From Bifidobacterium asteroides (GTDB lineage: Bacteria; Actinomycetota; Actinomycetes; Actinomycetales; Bifidobacteriaceae), in the NCBI RefSeq assembly GCF_009683175.1, contig NZ_WKKW01000001.1, positions 62,001 through 126,000 of the forward strand: a stretch of DNA of 64,000 nt, in the 5' to 3' direction. A model generated the notes under the pieces. That model did no database searches and was not told where the DNA came from. It was given only the letters and a program-made list of their open reading frames with translations. Below are positions 9,901 through 17,550 of this stretch, piece after piece (position 1 is the first letter of the stretch; each line of letters begins with the position of its first letter). Both the position numbers and the translations under genes were made by a program.

Positions 9901-10930
9901 CTACCTGCAGGTCAGCGCCGGAACCGATCATTCCCTGGCCCTGGGCAGCGACGGCAACGTTTACGCCTGGGGATCCAACGGCAATGGCCAGCTCGGCGAC
10001 GGGACGAGAACCGACAAGAATACGCCGGTCAGGGTGAAGACGCCCGACCGCAGCACATACCCGGACCTGCCAGCGGACTTCACCTACCTGCAGGTCAGCG
10101 CCGGAGCCTATCATTCCCTGGCCCTGGGCAGCGACGGGAACGCCTACGCCTGGGGATACAACAGCAGTGGCCAGCTCGGCGACGGGACAACCGGCGGCAA
10201 CCGGTACACGCCGGTCAGGGTGAAGACGCCCGACCGGAAGACGTACCCGGACCTGCCAGCGGACTTCACCTACCTGCAGGTCAGCGCCGGAGGCGATCAT
10301 TCCCTGGCCGTGGGCAGCGACGGCAACGCCTGGGCCTGGGGATGCAACTGGTATGGCAACCTCGGCAACAACACCGCCAGCGGGTACAGTGACAAGAATC
10401 CTGTTCCTATGCGCGTGCGCGACCCCGCCAGCCCCACCGACACGAGCCGAGGGCTCAAAGCCGCACAGGTCAGCGCCGGACTCCATTATTCGCTGGCCGT
10501 GGGCAGCGACGGCAACGCCTGGGCCTGGGGATACAACAACTATGGCCAGCTCGGCGACAACAGCAGAAACAACAAATCAGTTCCTGTGCCGGTGTCGTTC
10601 AACCTGGCTCTGGTGATCACCGGCGTCAAATTCGACCAGATCCCCGTATCAGGCCTGACGCGCGGCGACGCCGGCAGCGTGACCGTGACCACGCCCGCAC
10701 ACCAGCCGGGCACGGTCACGGTCAGCGTGGACTACACGCTGGGCGGCGCACCCCAAACGCCCGACACATCCTTGAAGTACACGTACCTGCCAGCAGGCGT
10801 GCTCCCCCGGGCCGGCGGGGAAGGCATCCTGCTCGCCCTGGCCGCGGGCATGACCGGCATGGGCGGGGTCCTGGCATCACGCCGCCACCGGCAGGAAACA
10901 CGCCGACTGGTTCACGCTTCGCACGAGTAA
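6955..10930 (+). CDS. Phase-variable RCC1-repeat surface protein with LPxAG sorting signal (frame interrupted at poly-G, OFF as sequenced)
   Basis: The gene begins at an ATG at 6955 with GAAGGGG ten bases upstream. It encodes a classical signal peptide: RLRRIM, a hydrophobic core, and an ASAQA-DA cleavage site. At 7066-7077 there are twelve G residues. In this frame translation stops at 7101 after 48 codons. The next frame is open from the G tract to 10930. With 11 or 14 G the two parts would join into one protein, about 1324 residues for 11 G. Downstream of the tract come a Pro/Thr/Ser-rich linker, an InlB-B/Flg_new-type repeat (about 7290-7480), a degenerate propeller region, a second such repeat (about 8670-8865), then about nine RCC1 blades with the DGNAYAWGYN...GQLG signature. 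The end is LPRAGG, a hydrophobic helix and RRHR, a sortase signal. RCC1 blades in secreted proteins suggest binding, but the target is unknown. The internal ATG/GTG starts downstream would lack export. Confidence 0.88.
7066..7077 (+). repeat. Poly-G tract (12 G), candidate slipped-strand phase-variation switch
   Basis: Twelve consecutive G bases lie 36 codons after the mature N-terminus is specified, between the codons for ILT and the start of a Pro/Thr/Ser linker. Upstream frame (signal peptide) and downstream frame (1,200-codon surface protein) differ by one base. Loss of one G or gain of two would restore a continuous frame. Poly-G slippage of this kind is known to switch sortase-dependent pili in bifidobacteria. 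Tract length may also be a sequencing or consensus artefact. Confidence 0.9.
9379..10180 (+). repeat. 366-bp tandem duplication of a two-blade RCC1 unit
   Basis: Comparing the sequence with itself shifted by 366 bases gives identity from about 9379 to 9814, so about 2.2 copies span 9379-10180. One unit encodes 122 residues, two RCC1 blades (one SSGQLGNGT, one GNGQLGDGT). The lack of silent differences between copies points to a recent duplication, and the array could expand or contract by recombination. Confidence 0.85.
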
Positions 10931-10935
10931 GAGCG

Positions 10936-10969
10936 GCCGGGCGGCGTATCAATCCCCCCGCCCCCGGCC
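10936..10969 (+). terminator. GC-rich hairpin after the surface-protein gene
   Basis: GCCGGGCGG, a short loop and CCGCCCCCGGC can pair into a strong stem just after the stop at 10930. There is no T tract after it, so intrinsic termination is uncertain. Confidence 0.35.
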
Positions 10970-11278
10970 CATCAAGGGGGAGCAGGCAGGAACGTGCCAC
11001 TTTAGGCTCAAACCCCAAGAGAGCCGACACATCCCTCCCGCGCCCCCACCACACTTCTGCAGGCGGAAGCCGAGGGCAGGCATGCACGCCCCCGACCCCG
11101 CCTGGGAGAGAGGGAAACACGGCCAGGCCGGCCAAGAGACTCAACAGCCTTCAGCCAGCCCGGCCGCTGTTCATCTCCCTATCCCAGCATAATCGCACAA
11201 ACTGCAGCTTCATCCCCGAGCATTCAGCCGCGCCCGCCTTCACCCACAGCCAAGCCTCGACGGGCCATGCTGTGAAAG
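10970..11278. other. Intergenic region, no gene seen
   Basis: This stretch separates the surface-protein hairpin from the LacI promoter. Open frames on both strands here look like out-of-frame readings of GC-rich spacer, and I see no ribosome site, domain or RNA structure that I would defend. Confidence 0.5.
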
Positions 11279-11307
11279 TTGCGGTATCGTTACCGCACTG
11301 ATATAAC
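11279..11307 (+). promoter_or_regulatory. LacI-type operator inside a sigma70-like promoter
   Basis: The 18-base near-perfect palindrome TGCGGTATCGTTACCGCA (11280-11297) has the central CG typical of LacI-family operators. Only one symmetric pair mismatches. It coincides with a plausible promoter: -35 TTGCGG at 11279-11284, a 17-base spacer and -10 TATAAC at 11302-11307. It lies about 100 bases before the LacI gene, so autoregulation of the lacI-ribokinase unit is the simple reading. Confidence 0.75.
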
Positions 11308-11405
11308 TGAAGGCTGTCAGAACCGTTCGCCTGCCCATGGCGGCGGTCAGGCAACCGCCGAGGTCGGCCGTCCGGCCCGGCGGCCGACCACTTCGACGAA
11401 AGGCC

Positions 11406-12443
11406 ATGATGGCGTACGCGACGATCAGGGATGTGGCCCAACGGGCCGGTGTCTCCGTATCGACGGTCTCCCGAGCCCTCAACGACTCCGGGCGCATCTC
11501 CCCCGCCACACGACAGCGCATCAACCAGGTCATCCACGACCTGCACTATGTGCCGGACTCCCGGGCCCGATCCATGCACTCCGCCCACTCGCGCACCATC
11601 GGCCTGCTCATCCCCGACATCCGCAACTCCTACTTCGCGGACCTGGCCTACCTGATTCAGGGCCGGCTGCTCAACCACGGCTTCCAGACCCTGATCTGCA
11701 CCTCCACCCAGGGCGACCCCGGCGAGGACCGGGCCCAGGTGCGCAACCTGCTGGGCCAACACATCGACGGAGCCATCATCGTGCCCGGGCCGCGTTCCTC
11801 GCACACCCTGGAGGAGCTGACCAGACGCGGACTGCCCCTGGTCTGCGTGGACCGTGCCGCCGAGGGTGCCACCGGACGCAGCGGGCGGGCCATCCCCTGC
11901 GTGGACGCCGACCCCGAACCCGGCCTGAGGCAGGCCCTTGAGGATCTGCACGCCCAGGGCCACCGGCGCATCACCCTGGTGCCCGGACCCCTCAAGGAAT
12001 CGGCCACCTTCCGCGAACGCCTGGACGTCTACCGGGACCTGCTGGCAGGCATCGAGGGCATGGATGACCCCCTGGCGGACCAGGTGGAACCCGGCACCTT
12101 CGACCCCGACATGATCGACCTCTGGGCCCGGCAGGGAATCACCGGCGTGCTCTTCGGATCCTCCCTGGATGCCATACGCGCCATCAAAACGGCCCAGTCG
12201 CGAGCAATCAGCATCGGCGAGGACCTGTCCATGATCACCTTCGACGACCTGCCCGTCTTCCGCATCCTGACCCCGGCCGTATCGACCATCTCCCAGCAGA
12301 TCGACACCATGGGGACCCGCTGCGTGGACATGCTCCTGGCTTTGATGGCAGGCTCGCCCGTGCGGTCGGTCCGGCTGCAGACCAGCTACCGCCACTGCGC
12401 CTCGGTGGGTCGCCCGCCCGCGCACACCGGCCAGGATCCCTGA
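11406..12443 (+). CDS. LacI family transcriptional regulator
   Basis: This 345-residue sugar-responsive repressor has an N-terminal HTH, ATIRDVAQRAGVSVSTVSRALND, the standard LacI helix-turn-helix and hinge. A periplasmic-binding-protein-like domain follows, with TIGLLIPDIRNSYFADLAYLI marking its first strand. The start is the ATG at 11406 (or the adjacent ATG at 11409), after GAAAGG. The frame extends upstream but that part is not conserved. A ribokinase gene follows 54 bases downstream, so ribose or a ribonucleoside is the likely inducer. The palindrome at 11280-11297 is the likely self-operator. Confidence 0.92.
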   Translation: MMAYATIRDVAQRAGVSVSTVSRALNDSGRISPATRQRINQVIHDLHYVPDSRARSMHSAHSRTIGLLIPDIRNSYFADLAYLIQGRLLNHGFQTLICTSTQGDPGEDRAQVRNLLGQHIDGAIIVPGPRSSHTLEELTRRGLPLVCVDRAAEGATGRSGRAIPCVDADPEPGLRQALEDLHAQGHRRITLVPGPLKESATFRERLDVYRDLLAGIEGMDDPLADQVEPGTFDPDMIDLWARQGITGVLFGSSLDAIRAIKTAQSRAISIGEDLSMITFDDLPVFRILTPAVSTISQQIDTMGTRCVDMLLALMAGSPVRSVRLQTSYRHCASVGRPPAHTGQDP

Positions 12444-12497
12444 ACCTGTCACAGCGTGATCATCAAGGCGGACAAGCTCATCAAGGAACGGAGAAAC

Positions 12498-13481
12498 ATG
12501 ATTCAAGATATGGCGGCGGCACCCGACCAGGTTCTCAAGGGACTGGATACCATCACGGGATCCATCTCGGTGGTCGGGTCCATGAATGCGGACTACACCG
12601 TCAACACCGACCGGCTGCCCAAGCCCGGCGAGACCATCAACGGGGGTCCACTGCAGGTGTTGCCCGGGGGCAAGTCGGCCAACCAGGCGGCGACCGCGGC
12701 CCGCATCGGCGCCCAGGTCAGGCTCTTCGGGGCCGTGGGATCCGACTCCAACGCCGACTTCCTGCTGGGGCAGCTGGGCAATGCCGGGGTGGACGTCTCC
12801 CATGTGATGACCGTGCCGGGAGCCAGCGGAACCACAGTCATCACCGTGGATGCGCGCGGCGAGAACACCATCGTCTACTCCCCCGGCTCCAACGGCAAGG
12901 TGGATGTGGACTACGCCCACCGCTCCCGCCAGGCCCTGACCTCGGCCAAGGTGCTGGGGCTGTGCCTGGAGAGCCCCATCGAGACGGTCACCGAGGCCGC
13001 GCGCATGGGCCACGAGGCTGGCATGACCGTGCTGCTCAACGATTCCCCCTTCCGCGCCGACCTGCCTGCCGACCTGATCGCCAACTCGGACCTGATCCTG
13101 GTCAACGAGCATGAGATGGCCCAGCTGCTGGGCATCGACGAGCCCGAGGACGGCGACTGGCTGGGGGCCGACTGGGACCGGATCAACCAGACCATGCAGG
13201 ACTTCGGCTTCCACCGGGCCATCGTCACCCTGGGCGGCGAGGGGTCCATGGTGCTGGACCAGGGCCGGACCTACCGAATTCACGCCGTGCATGTGGACGC
13301 TGTGGACACCACCGGCTGCGGGGACGCCTTCATGGGCACCGTGCTGGCCGGTCTGGCCTCCGACATGACCCTGGTTGAGGCCGCCCAGCTGGCCTCCTAC
13401 GTCTCGGCCTACGCCGCCACAGGGCAGGGGGCGCAGGCCTCCTACGGCACGGCCGAGCAGATTCGGCTGCGTTTCTCCTGA
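12498..13481 (+). CDS. rbsK: Ribokinase (PfkB family sugar kinase)
   Basis: The product is a 327-residue PfkB-family kinase that phosphorylates ribose (to ribose-5-phosphate) or a similar pentose in the cytoplasm. N-terminal motif ISVVGSMNADYTVNTDRLPKPGE and GGKSANQAATAARIGAQV are ribokinase-like. The C-terminal DTTGCGDAFMGTVLAGL carries the catalytic aspartate and anion hole. The ATG at 12498 sits after AAGGAACGGAG. An upstream in-frame start at 12456 has no ribosome site. It follows the LacI regulator on the same strand and is probably co-transcribed and repressed by it. No ribose transporter is adjacent. Confidence 0.9.
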   Translation: MIQDMAAAPDQVLKGLDTITGSISVVGSMNADYTVNTDRLPKPGETINGGPLQVLPGGKSANQAATAARIGAQVRLFGAVGSDSNADFLLGQLGNAGVDVSHVMTVPGASGTTVITVDARGENTIVYSPGSNGKVDVDYAHRSRQALTSAKVLGLCLESPIETVTEAARMGHEAGMTVLLNDSPFRADLPADLIANSDLILVNEHEMAQLLGIDEPEDGDWLGADWDRINQTMQDFGFHRAIVTLGGEGSMVLDQGRTYRIHAVHVDAVDTTGCGDAFMGTVLAGLASDMTLVEAAQLASYVSAYAATGQGAQASYGTAEQIRLRFS

Positions 13482-13823
13482 GACCGGGCGCTCGGAGGCG
13501 GATCATCAAGGTCGAGCCATCGGGATTAGTCCACCGAGATCTTATGACCAAGGTCCGTTGGTCAGGGTCCGACGATTTGTCAGGTGGACCGGCCCCTCCC
13601 CCGGCTTTGTCAGGCCGACGAACCGTTGTGGAATGCACGACGGGGAGTCGGCCTGACTGGTATTTGAGCGAAGGAACGGCATTAAACCCCTCTAGGTGGC
13701 TAAACCGATGATCAGTAACCACATCTGCAAAGCCACAATTCTTCGGCAGCCAGGGACCACATTTGACCACATCATCCCTCGGACTGATGGCGCCTCCCAT
13801 CACCCACGGATATTGTTGGTTCC
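13482..13823. other. Intergenic region between ribokinase and sensor kinase
   Basis: No gene is supported here. A perfect six-base stem GACCAA/TTGGTC with a six-base loop lies at 13546-13563 and could be a weak terminator or binding site. The short open frames lack ribosome sites. Confidence 0.45.
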
Positions 13824-16565
13824 ATGAACACAGTCAGTCAAACAGCGCAGCGGCCGATCACCAGGTCCAACGGTCGAACGCTGCTGACTGACACTCTCTT
13901 GGCCATCCTTCTACTTCTACTGGTGAGCGGCCCCACCTCCGCTTCCGTTCCAATAGATGGAGCCCTGATCCCCTCGCAGAAAATCCAAATCCTGATCTGG
14001 ACGATCCTGATCATAGCGCCTGTCATTATCCGTCGCCGATTCCCCGACCTGGCAGCCGGGCTCTTCATCGCTGTGGCTCTGGCTCAGCTCCTGTTGGGGC
14101 CTGCCATCATGCTAGCTGATGCAGTCTGCCTGGTAATGGTCTATTCCTGTCTGCTCTACGGACGCCCATCCCTGCGTCGACTCTACCTGACCTTGACCTG
14201 GGTCATGATGTCCTTAGCCTGCTTGGCCTTCACGTTGGTCAATTCGGGGTTTCTGCCTCCAGGCAGGACACGGCAGGACCGCACCTTCATGTCGCCGAGC
14301 TCATTGAGAGAACTGACGATCAACTTTCTATTGAATTTTCTGTTCGATGGGCTTCTGCTGCTCGTCGCCATCATTGCCTCCTACTGGACGCAGACCAGGC
14401 GGGATGCCCTTGACGAGGCCCGGCGACGCAACCACGCCTTGGCCCTGCAGGCAGAACAAAGCGCGGCCCTGTCTGCAAGCGCTGAGCGGGCCCGCATGGC
14501 CCGTGATATGCACGATGTCGTCGCACATACACTGTCCATTGTCATCGTGCAGGCAGATGCCGGCAGATACGCTGCCACTGCCGATGCGAACCTGGCCCTC
14601 AAGACCATGCGCACCATTGATCAAGAGGGCCGTCGCGCCCTACGTGAGCTGAGCTCGCTCTTCGGCAAACTCAGGGCTCCAACCAACCAAGCGGCCGACG
14701 CCAGCCAAAAAACAACGAATTTCCTTCCAGGTCAACACCCGTCTTCCCCAAGAAGACTTGACCAATCTCAAGCAACTACCCAAACGAGCTCTACTCGTCA
14801 ATTCGCGAACGAGCATAATCGCAATTCAGTTGATGCAGAAGGTGCCCAGCCAAGACAAGCCAGCGATCATCCTCCCACAATTCAAGAGGCTCCAACTGTT
14901 GACACTGGCAAGGCCAATGTTGATACAACCGACAATGCACATACTTGGCCCTCGGCTGCCACCTCTTCAAGCAACCCACCGACCAGCTACGGATCATGGA
15001 CAGACCTGATAGATGCGGCTCGACTCACTCAGCCAGAATCCCAATTCAGCCGGCACGTCGAAGGCCGACCCCAACCACAAAGGTTGGATCGCAGCCGCGC
15101 CATAACTGCTTATAGGGTCTTGCAAGAAGCATTGACCAATGTTCGCAAGCATGCCGCTCCTGCTTCACACGTGCTGATTGAAGAGCAGTGGCTCACGGAC
15201 GGTCTGAGCCTGACTATTGACGACTACCCGCTTGACCTTGCCACTACTATTTCAGATTCTCAGACGCAGATGGAACAACCTGAGCATTCAGGCTTCGGAC
15301 TTTTGGGGATGCAGGAACGACTGACGTCTCTGGGAGGCAACCTTCAAGCTGGCCCCAAACCAGATGGCGGTTACCACCTTCAGGTATGGATTCCTTTTGC
15401 CGCTCCGCCAAAATCCGACCCCGAAATGGGAATATACACAAATCGACAAGCTCAGTGGTCCCTGCGCTCGATTGTCTCCAAGCTCTTCATTTGGTTTCAA
15501 CGCCATCCATTGACGGCCGACCTGGGTTTGGTAATCGGACTTGTGTTGGTAGGGAATCCAGGTCAAGCTCTTTCTATAGCACCTGTCACGCCCCAATATG
15601 ATCCGGGCCGACCAGTAAGGATCATCGCCACGCTAGGTATCACTTTGCCTCTGATTGTGCGCAGAGTCCGTCCCGGCATTTGCGCCGCCCTAGTGGCTGC
15701 AGCTGCCGCCCTGCTGCTGCTCTTCTCGCCATGGCTGCCAGAGGCTGCGATCTGTTCCCCCATCGCCATCTATTCGGCAGTGGTTTACGGTAAAGACACC
15801 ACCAGGCGATGGGTTCCATTCGCGGTCATCACGGATGTGGTTTTATGGGCTGCCAGATGTGTGGCCAATAACCAAGGGTGTCCCACCGTTCTGTCATACA
15901 TTACAGAACGACCAGCAGAATCACCTTTTTCTGCATCCAATTTAACGCATTTCACAGTGATGGCCGCGCCGGCCTTGATCTGTCTGCTGACCATTCTGAT
16001 TGCTTCACACCAACGCACTCGTGGCTCGGTCCTTCTTCTGCAGCAGGAACGCGAGCGCGCGCTAAGCCAGATCCTGCAGGAAAGCCAGGCTCTGGCCGCC
16101 AATCAGGAGCGGGAACTTATCGGCGCCACCATGCAGGTAGAAGTAGCGGACACACTAAATACTGTCATTGCGTCCACCACTAAAGCCATCGGCGTGTTGA
16201 ACGATTATCAAGTCAAGGGAGTGGACCCTCCCCCGGAACAGATAGCACAAGCCTTCGGCGACATTGCAAGCCAAGGACGCGAGGCCCTGGCTCGGATGCG
16301 GCAACTGCTAACAGTCCTGCGTCACAGTTCCAGCACCGACCCGCATTCAGACACCGAGACCATCCATGACCCGAACAAGAGTTTTCATTCAGATGGGAGC
16401 CACAAGGTTGAATCCACCCACAAAACCCCACCTTTGACGGCTCTTCACCCAGCCAAACCCCTGCCAGTAGATCTTGACGATCAGGTTGACAACCCTTCGC
16501 AACATTCGCAACGGGACAAGAAACCGATGCATGTCCAATCGGACACCAGGCATGAGCATTCTTGA
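13824..16565 (+). CDS. Double-length NarL-type sensor histidine kinase with degenerate second half
   Basis: This 913-residue membrane kinase probably signals to the LuxR-type regulator at 16842. Residues 1-200 hold several membrane helices. A HisKA_3 phosphoacceptor box ERARMARDMHDVVAH follows, with His at about 230. An ATPase domain has the N-box EALTN around residues 435-439 and a GFGLLGMQERL lid near 491. The G1 box that is normally DxGxG reads DDYPLD here. A Gln/Ser/Thr-rich insert of about 130 residues separates the H-box from the ATPase. From about residue 550 a second set of membrane helices appears, then ERELIGATMQVEVADTLN, a copy of the H-box with Gln at about 771 in place of His and no second ATPase domain. 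It ends in a hydrophilic tail. The protein looks like a fused tandem kinase with a dead second unit. Confidence 0.85.
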   Translation: MNTVSQTAQRPITRSNGRTLLTDTLLAILLLLLVSGPTSASVPIDGALIPSQKIQILIWTILIIAPVIIRRRFPDLAAGLFIAVALAQLLLGPAIMLADAVCLVMVYSCLLYGRPSLRRLYLTLTWVMMSLACLAFTLVNSGFLPPGRTRQDRTFMSPSSLRELTINFLLNFLFDGLLLLVAIIASYWTQTRRDALDEARRRNHALALQAEQSAALSASAERARMARDMHDVVAHTLSIVIVQADAGRYAATADANLALKTMRTIDQEGRRALRELSSLFGKLRAPTNQAADASQKTTNFLPGQHPSSPRRLDQSQATTQTSSTRQFANEHNRNSVDAEGAQPRQASDHPPTIQEAPTVDTGKANVDTTDNAHTWPSAATSSSNPPTSYGSWTDLIDAARLTQPESQFSRHVEGRPQPQRLDRSRAITAYRVLQEALTNVRKHAAPASHVLIEEQWLTDGLSLTIDDYPLDLATTISDSQTQMEQPEHSGFGLLGMQERLTSLGGNLQAGPKPDGGYHLQVWIPFAAPPKSDPEMGIYTNRQAQWSLRSIVSKLFIWFQRHPLTADLGLVIGLVLVGNPGQALSIAPVTPQYDPGRPVRIIATLGITLPLIVRRVRPGICAALVAAAAALLLLFSPWLPEAAICSPIAIYSAVVYGKDTTRRWVPFAVITDVVLWAARCVANNQGCPTVLSYITERPAESPFSASNLTHFTVMAAPALICLLTILIASHQRTRGSVLLLQQERERALSQILQESQALAANQERELIGATMQVEVADTLNTVIASTTKAIGVLNDYQVKGVDPPPEQIAQAFGDIASQGREALARMRQLLTVLRHSSSTDPHSDTETIHDPNKSFHSDGSHKVESTHKTPPLTALHPAKPLPVDLDDQVDNPSQHSQRDKKPMHVQSDTRHEHS

Positions 16566-16841
16566 TAATGAGCACTAATGAGTACAGCAGGTAATCAGCA
16601 CAACCGAAGAATCAAGCACCCCACGAATCATGCATCCGAACATTAGCCTGCCCCAGGAATCAATGACTAGGGTAAGTCGTTTTGTTATTTGACAGTTACT
16701 CCGGCAACGGATGTTCGGGCAAAACTTACAGCGATTGCCTTAGCCACAAATCGAAACCAGCCGTAATTCCTGGCAACACTCAACTCAGATAAAATCGGAA
16801 GGTGGCGCTGGCCATCATCTAGCAGAAAGAAGCAGGCTCTC

Positions 16842-17531
16842 ATGGAACGGACCGAACCCATCAGCGTTGCCGTCGTGGACGACCAGGATCTGGTCCGGGC
16901 CGGTTTTGCCATGGTCATCGGCTCCCAGGATGACATGACCGTGGTTGGCCAAGGCGCGGACGGCGAGCAAGCAGTGGATCTGGCCTCACGCCTGCGTCCT
17001 GACGTGATCCTCATGGATGTCCGCATGCCCGGCGTGGATGGTTTGACAGCCACCCGCCGAATCACTGCCTTGTCACCTGACCGTCCGGAGTCCAGGGTCA
17101 TTGTGCTGACAACCTTCGATCTTGACGAATACGTCATGGCTGCCATAAAAGCCGGCGCATCAGGATTCCTGCTCAAGGATACCGAGCCTGAAACCCTCTT
17201 GTCCTCCATCCGTACAGTTCACCGGGGCAATGCGATCATCGCTCCTTCGGCTACAAAACGCCTGATCGAACACATGGCCCATGACGTGCCTGCGGCCGGG
17301 TCCATGACTTCGGGATCGACCTACCGCGATCCCGAAGTGGACCTGCTCACTGATCGCGAGCTGCAGGTCCTGATTCACATAGCCCAAGGTCTGAGCAACC
17401 AGGAGATAGCCGACAATCTGGGGATCTCACTGCCCACAGTGAAAACTCATGTCACTCACATTCTTCAGAAGATCAATGCCCGCGACCGCGTCCAGGCGGT
17501 GGTCTTCGCCTACGAAAACCATCTGGTATGA
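16842..17531 (+). CDS. NarL/FixJ family two-component response regulator
   Basis: This 229-residue cytoplasmic DNA-binding response regulator has a receiver domain with acidic pair DDQD near residue 12, phosphoacceptor aspartate in VILMDVRMPG (about 55), VLTTFD and LLKD. The C-terminal LuxR HTH is LLTDRELQVLIHIAQGLSNQEIADNLGISLPTVKTHV. It is the partner of the kinase ending at 16565, from which it is separated by about 276 bases, long enough for its own promoter. It converges on the ABC transporter genes with a gap of only 19 bases, so those transporters are its likely targets. Confidence 0.95.
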   Translation: MERTEPISVAVVDDQDLVRAGFAMVIGSQDDMTVVGQGADGEQAVDLASRLRPDVILMDVRMPGVDGLTATRRITALSPDRPESRVIVLTTFDLDEYVMAAIKAGASGFLLKDTEPETLLSSIRTVHRGNAIIAPSATKRLIEHMAHDVPAAGSMTSGSTYRDPEVDLLTDRELQVLIHIAQGLSNQEIADNLGISLPTVKTHVTHILQKINARDRVQAVVFAYENHLV

Positions 17532-17550
17532 ACCTGGACGTCATGCAGCA

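Noticed and set aside
8993-10486. A 497-codon minus-strand frame with repeated valine-rich units
   Set aside because: It is antisense to the RCC1 repeat array and reproduces its period. The plus reading has domain structure and a sorting signal, so the minus frame is a shadow.
9018-10580. CRISPR array suggested by regularly spaced repeats
   Set aside because: The repeats are coding RCC1 blades of about 180 bases with no short palindromic repeat and no cas genes.
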